Of a DNA stretch of 9,009 nucleotides, positions 6,159 through 9,009 are shown piece after piece. The notes under the pieces were generated by a model, which saw only the letters and a program-made list of their open reading frames with translations, did not search any database and was not told where the DNA came from. How positions within the stretch are numbered: the stretch's first letter is position 1; every line of letters starts with the position of its first letter. Source of the stretch: an uncultured Sulfurovum sp. (lineage in GTDB: Bacteria; Campylobacterota; Campylobacteria; Campylobacterales; Sulfurovaceae); the NCBI GenBank assembly GCA_902727905.1, contig CACVAR010000049.1, positions 1-9,009 on the forward strand, in the 5' to 3' direction. The position numbers and the translations under genes were made by a program.

Positions 6159-7138
6159 AATGTTTAGGATGTTTTGTTTTAACAGAAGAGGTTTATTGTA
6201 AAAAGTGTAGAAAAGCTTTGTTTGACAATCAAAAACTATCGACTATTTTAGATTTTGATAAAAAAGAGTTCTTGTCTGCTACGGTTGCGTTATCTGAACA
6301 GATGTCTATTTCAGGGGTTCAAGATAAAATCTCTTTGAAAATAGAAAATGAAAAGTTGATGCCTACTTCGACAGATGGAGCTTATCTGCTTAAACCCATA
6401 CCCTTGATGGAGTATGGAGAGTTCATAGAAGATGTGGCTAAAAATGAACATTTTACCATGCAGTTGGCAAGTCAAGTTTTTAAGTTGGAGACGGCTAAAA
6501 ATGCTTTGATAGCTTTTTCTGATGGGGAGTTAGCTTACATGACTAAACGATTTGACCGAGCAGATGGTATGAAAATAAAACAAGAAGACTTCTCTTCTTT
6601 AGCTGGATATACAGAACAATCTCATGGTAAAAACTATAAATATGATTACGCTTATGAGCAGATAGGAGGGCTGATTAAACAGTATCTTCCTTCTTATAAG
6701 ATAGAAGTTTTAAAGTTTTTTAAATTGGTACTTTTTAACTATTTGGTTGGTAATGGTGATGCACATTTGAAAAACTTTTCAGTATTACAACGAAGTACAC
6801 AAGATTACGGTCTTTCTCCTGCTTATGATTTACTCTCTAGCTTTTTACATTTACCCAATGAATCACGAACTGCTTTAGAGTTTTTTAAAGCGTATGAAAC
6901 TAAGAGTTTTGAAGCCAATGGCTTTTATGCTTATGATGACTTTATGGTATTGGCTAAGTTTTTAGAGATTCCTGAAAAAATGGCAGAGAAAGTACTTAGA
7001 GATTTTTTATCTAAAGAAAAGACTACGCTTGGACTATTGGAAAATTCTTTTTTAAATGATGAGGCTAAAGAACGCTATAAAATACTTTTCTTAGATAGGA
7101 TTAAAGCTGTTTCCTATAGTTTTGAAAAGAAAAGATAA
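6155..7138 (+). CDS. hipT: HipT-like Ser/Thr protein kinase toxin with N-terminal zinc-ribbon-like motif
   Basis: A 327-residue HipA_C-type kinase lacking the N-terminal subdomain, which is supplied by the preceding gene. The Gly-rich loop is MSISGVQDKISLKI (50-63), with the paired serines S51 and S53 that in E. coli HipT are autophosphorylation sites. LLKP holds the ATP lysine K80, and NEH (97-99) follows. The catalytic loop is GNGDAHLKNFSV (199-210) with D202, and the metal-binding D225 is in LSPAYDLLSS. All catalytic residues are present, so it should be active. Known relatives phosphorylate aminoacyl-tRNA synthetases (HipA: GltX; E. coli HipT: TrpS) and halt translation; the target here is unknown. 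Residues 3-18 have C3xxC6 and C15xxC18, a zinc-ribbon-like head. The start overlaps hipS by 4 bases (ATGA). No terminator is evident after the stop. Confidence 0.88.
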   Translation: MKCLGCFVLTEEVYCKKCRKALFDNQKLSTILDFDKKEFLSATVALSEQMSISGVQDKISLKIENEKLMPTSTDGAYLLKPIPLMEYGEFIEDVAKNEHFTMQLASQVFKLETAKNALIAFSDGELAYMTKRFDRADGMKIKQEDFSSLAGYTEQSHGKNYKYDYAYEQIGGLIKQYLPSYKIEVLKFFKLVLFNYLVGNGDAHLKNFSVLQRSTQDYGLSPAYDLLSSFLHLPNESRTALEFFKAYETKSFEANGFYAYDDFMVLAKFLEIPEKMAEKVLRDFLSKEKTTLGLLENSFLNDEAKERYKILFLDRIKAVSYSFEKKR

Positions 7139-7236
7139 AAGAACAACTTTAGTAAACTATTGCATTTTCTTTCTCAAAAAGCTAATTACTCTACAAATAC
7201 TGAATAGAATTCCTATTATCTTAAGGATATGTAAAA

Positions 7237-7250
7237 ATTAATAAAATTCC
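7237..7250 (+). repeat. fic upstream repeat A, ATTAATAAAATTCC
   Basis: First of three exact copies of ATTAATAAAATTCC; the match to copy B continues through the following GA. A weaker relative (11 of 14 bases) ends at 7213. The repeat has no strong internal dyad and may be an asymmetric or half-site for a regulator. Confidence 0.7.
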
Positions 7251-7253
7251 GAT

Positions 7254-7265
7254 ATAGTTAACTAT
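7254..7265. repeat. 12-bp perfect palindrome between fic repeats A and B
   Basis: ATAGTTAACTAT is its own reverse complement and fills most of the 16-base space between repeats A and B. It overlaps the candidate -10 TATAGT. It could be an operator for a dimer or a coincidence of AT-rich DNA; 12 perfect bases next to the repeats favours function. Confidence 0.45.
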
Positions 7266-7266
7266 T

Positions 7267-7280
7267 ATTAATAAAATTCC
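7267..7280 (+). repeat. fic upstream repeat B, ATTAATAAAATTCC
   Basis: Second exact copy, beginning 30 bases after copy A, close to three helical turns, so it faces the same side of the DNA. Confidence 0.7.
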
Positions 7281-7286
7281 GAAAAA

Positions 7287-7300
7287 ATTAATAAAATTCC
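7287..7300 (+). repeat. fic upstream repeat C, ATTAATAAAATTCC
   Basis: Third exact copy, beginning 20 bases after copy B, about two helical turns. It ends 4 bases before the ribosome binding site GGTGGA, so a protein bound here would block initiation or early elongation. Confidence 0.7.
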
Positions 7301-7316
7301 ATTTGGTGGATTTACT

Positions 7317-8837
7317 ATGGCAATTGCTTTTCAAAACTCAATAGTACCTAATGGGGCTGAACTCATTGGCTTTTCATGGTTGTTAAATCATTTTAATTTA
7401 ACTGTACCCTTAAGAGACTTATCTTGTATTAGTACAAAGCGACTCTCTTCTCAAAAACTACAAAGTGGTGATTGGACACTGTTTGATACAAAATTAAAAA
7501 TTGACAATAGAGCATTCTCTCATTTAGAATTTGCGCTTAAGCATGAAGTCCTAGATTTATTGGTGTTAAAACATATTTTGAAGCGTTTTTCAGAAGAAGA
7601 ACTTACGCAAGAGATAAAAGAGAACCCTAAACGGATTTTTTCAAAAAAGATATGGTTTTACTATGAATTTTTATTCAATAAAGAACTACTATTGGATGAT
7701 TTACCTACAGGGAAATATGATAATCTATTAGATGAAAAGAAATACGTAGTTTCTGATAGTCCTATAAAGTTTAAACGACATAAAATCAATAATAATCTTC
7801 TTGGAACTTCAAAGATGTGTCCTATCATTTTGAGAACTAAAGTATTAGAACACTACATGGATTTAAATTTAGAAGATGATATATCAATGCTTATTGGTAC
7901 GGTTTCTAAATCTTTGGTTAGAAGAGCAGCGAGTTTTTTACTCTTGTCTGATTCTCAGGCATCATTTGAGATAGAAGGTGAAAGAGCCAGTAAAAATCGT
8001 ATTGAAAATTGGGGTAAGATAATTAATGAAGCAGGTAAGACCCCTTTGAGTACTCCTGAAATAGAAAGACTTCATGCCATTCTTTTAGAAGATACAAGAT
8101 TTATAAAAATAGGTTTGAGAGAGGATGAGGTATTTTTAGGAGATAGAGATAGGGAGAACTTCCCTATACCAGAGTTTATTGGTGCGAGAAGTGATGATTT
8201 AAAACCTTTAATTCAGGACTGGATTTCCCTAGATAGGATGCTAAGTGCTAATAGTATTGATCCTATTTTACATGCTGTCATTATTGCTTTTTCATTTGTA
8301 TACATTCATCCTCTAGCCGATGGAAATGGACGAATTCATAGATATTTAATACATCATGTATTGGCACAAAGAAATTATTATCCTAAGGGGATGATATTTC
8401 CTATATCCAGTGTTATTTTAGATGAAATTGAAAAGTATAGAGATGTTTTAGTTGCTCATAGCTCACCATTAATGTCTATGATTTCTTGGGAAGCAACAAC
8501 TGTTGGAAATGTTAAGATACTGAATGAGACTTCGGACTTATATAGGTTTTTTAATTGTACTCAAAGTTGTGAGTTTATTTATGCTGCTGTAGAAAAAACG
8601 ATTAAAGAGACTTTACCCCATGAATTAAGCTATTTGGATGCTTTTGATAAAGCGTATGGAGCAATTAATGAGATACTTGAAATGCCTGATAATCAAATAA
8701 AGAGTTTAATTACTTTTATATTACAAAATAACGGTAAATTGTCAAAAAAGAAAAAAGAAAAATATTATGAAAAGTTAAGGCTAGAGGAGATTCAAGAGAT
8801 AGAGAGTATTGTTGAAGAGTACTTTGGCTTGAAGTAA
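7317..8837 (+). CDS. Fic-domain protein, probable self-inhibited AMP-transferase (long form)
   Basis: Fic enzymes usually transfer AMP from ATP to a hydroxyl side chain of a target protein. The active-site loop is HPLADGNGRIHRYL (331-344), with catalytic H331, Mg-binding D335 and R339. The third position is Leu where most members have Phe. An upstream inhibitory helix is present: SFEIEG at 216-221 fits (S/T)xxxE(G/N), with E220 expected to block ATP positioning, so the enzyme should be autoinhibited. Residues 1-200 form the N-terminal region of the roughly 500-residue Fic subfamily (LIGFSWLLNHF, then LEFALKHEVLDLLVL). The C-terminal 434-506 is helical and lysine-rich with NNGKLSKKKKEKYYEKL, possibly a winged-helix DNA-binding tail. 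That tail could act on the upstream repeats, which is inference. ATG 7317 follows GGTGGA at 6 bases. It appears monocistronic and probably has its own promoter. The protein target is unknown. Confidence 0.88.
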   Translation: MAIAFQNSIVPNGAELIGFSWLLNHFNLTVPLRDLSCISTKRLSSQKLQSGDWTLFDTKLKIDNRAFSHLEFALKHEVLDLLVLKHILKRFSEEELTQEIKENPKRIFSKKIWFYYEFLFNKELLLDDLPTGKYDNLLDEKKYVVSDSPIKFKRHKINNNLLGTSKMCPIILRTKVLEHYMDLNLEDDISMLIGTVSKSLVRRAASFLLLSDSQASFEIEGERASKNRIENWGKIINEAGKTPLSTPEIERLHAILLEDTRFIKIGLREDEVFLGDRDRENFPIPEFIGARSDDLKPLIQDWISLDRMLSANSIDPILHAVIIAFSFVYIHPLADGNGRIHRYLIHHVLAQRNYYPKGMIFPISSVILDEIEKYRDVLVAHSSPLMSMISWEATTVGNVKILNETSDLYRFFNCTQSCEFIYAAVEKTIKETLPHELSYLDAFDKAYGAINEILEMPDNQIKSLITFILQNNGKLSKKKKEKYYEKLRLEEIQEIESIVEEYFGLK

Positions 8838-8850
8838 GGGGAAACCCTTA
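8835..8850. other. GNRA-capped hairpin at the fic stop codon
   Basis: TAAGGG (8835-8840) pairs with CCCTTA (8845-8850) around a GAAA tetraloop. The stem includes the fic stop codon and can extend with ACTT beyond a 3-base bulge. No T-run follows on either strand, so it is a weak terminator candidate, more likely a stable 3' end structure. Confidence 0.4.
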
Positions 8851-8851
8851 A

Positions 8852-9009
8852 TTACTTCCCATCCAACAAAGTAAGTTTTTTGTTGGTGTATATTTTTAAA
8901 TAAATAGCCCCACTATAGATAATAACGAACATACTCACCCATAAATACTCAATGGGTAATTCATAAACTTTTACCACTAAAGTAAAGAGAATAAGAGGCA
9001 TTAGAATTT
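8852..9009 (-). CDS. C-terminal fragment of an unidentified integral membrane protein
   Basis: Reading the minus strand from the right edge, one frame stays open for 51 codons and ends at TAA (8854 to 8852); the other two frames meet stops quickly. The visible protein is ILMPLILFTLVVKVYELPIE, then YLWVSMFVIIYSGAIYLKIY and a short charged tail NKKLTLLDGK. That is two hydrophobic helices with a short loop and a Lys-containing cytoplasmic end. The fragment is too short to name a family. The gene converges on fic with 14 bases between the stop codons and probably marks the resumption of ordinary chromosomal content. The start is outside the window. Confidence 0.6.
   Translation of the reverse strand, partial: ILMPLILFTLVVKVYELPIEYLWVSMFVIIYSGAIYLKIYTNKKLTLLDGK
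8863..8897 (+). terminator. Possible fic terminator inside the convergent gene
   Basis: CCAACAAA (8863-8870) and TTTGTTGG (8879-8886) are perfect 8-base arms with an 8-base loop, followed after a few bases by TATATTTTT. It could end fic transcription. It lies within the coding end of the minus-strand membrane protein, so its arms are also constrained as codons, and the T-run is not directly adjacent. Confidence 0.4.

Larger units (their letters stand above)
7139..7316 (+). promoter_or_regulatory. fic upstream regulatory region
   Basis: This 178-base AT-rich gap separates hipT from fic. The first 90 bases show no clear terminator or gene. The remainder carries three identical 14-base repeats and a 12-base palindrome (listed separately). 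Candidate -10 elements are TATAGT (7253-7258) and TATTAT (7263-7268); each repeat also contains TAAAAT. GGTGGA (7305-7310) is the ribosome site, 6 bases before the fic ATG. Confidence 0.6.

Noticed and set aside
5838..7138. hipS and hipT as one hipA gene broken by a frameshift
   Set aside because: HipS ends at a natural domain boundary, hipT has its own start in an ATGA overlap and an extra Cys-rich head, and the split arrangement is a known HipBST architecture.
7223..7234. AAGGAT followed by ATG TAA, a start-stop minimal frame upstream of fic
   Set aside because: The spacing from AAGG to ATG is only two bases, and such a short pattern is expected by chance in AT-rich DNA.
7237..7300. Repeats as a CRISPR array
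   Set aside because: Units are only 14 bases with spacers of 16 and 6 bases, and no cas genes are nearby.

Overview
The window looks like a chromosomal segment of a free-living Campylobacterota bacterium (Sulfurimonas/Sulfurovum/Arcobacter-like). This rests on AT-rich DNA, the character of the LeuA protein, and -10 elements of the TAAAAT type without a clear -35. The genus is an inference and cannot be fixed from this sequence alone.

Layout. Positions 1-1207 hold a GT-B glycosyltransferase on the minus strand, running off the left edge. It is divergent from leuA (1260-2819, +), which encodes 2-isopropylmalate synthase, the first committed step of leucine synthesis. From 2878 to 8837 follows a compact accessory block, all on the plus strand, made of three modules. 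(1) An 887-residue NACHT-family NTPase carries three predicted membrane helices before the NTPase and two after it; it is a candidate bacterial NLR-like defence protein. (2) A tripartite hipB-hipS-hipT toxin-antitoxin operon has overlapping genes and split HipA architecture. (3) A 506-residue self-inhibited Fic-domain protein, a probable AMP-transferase. The right edge (8852-9009, -) holds the C-terminus of an unidentified membrane protein converging on the fic gene.

Control DNA. Each accessory module is preceded by its own repeat structure. The NACHT start codon is abutted by an 8-bp inverted repeat that brackets the Shine-Dalgarno. The hipBST promoter lies between two 26-bp near-identical direct repeats, each with ATATG-N10-CATAT symmetry, which are likely HipB operators. 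The fic gene is preceded by three identical 14-bp repeats at 30- and 20-bp offsets plus a 12-bp perfect palindrome. The first hipBST operator copy overlaps the NACHT stop codon, so the two modules are physically interlocked.

Interpretation. The two flanks look like ordinary chromosomal genes, while the middle resembles a small defence/toxin-antitoxin island. The sensing NTPase, the protein kinase toxin and the Fic enzyme would all stop growth by acting on the membrane or on host proteins. No integrase, transposase, tRNA, CRISPR array or attachment site is visible. Whether the modules cooperate is untested.
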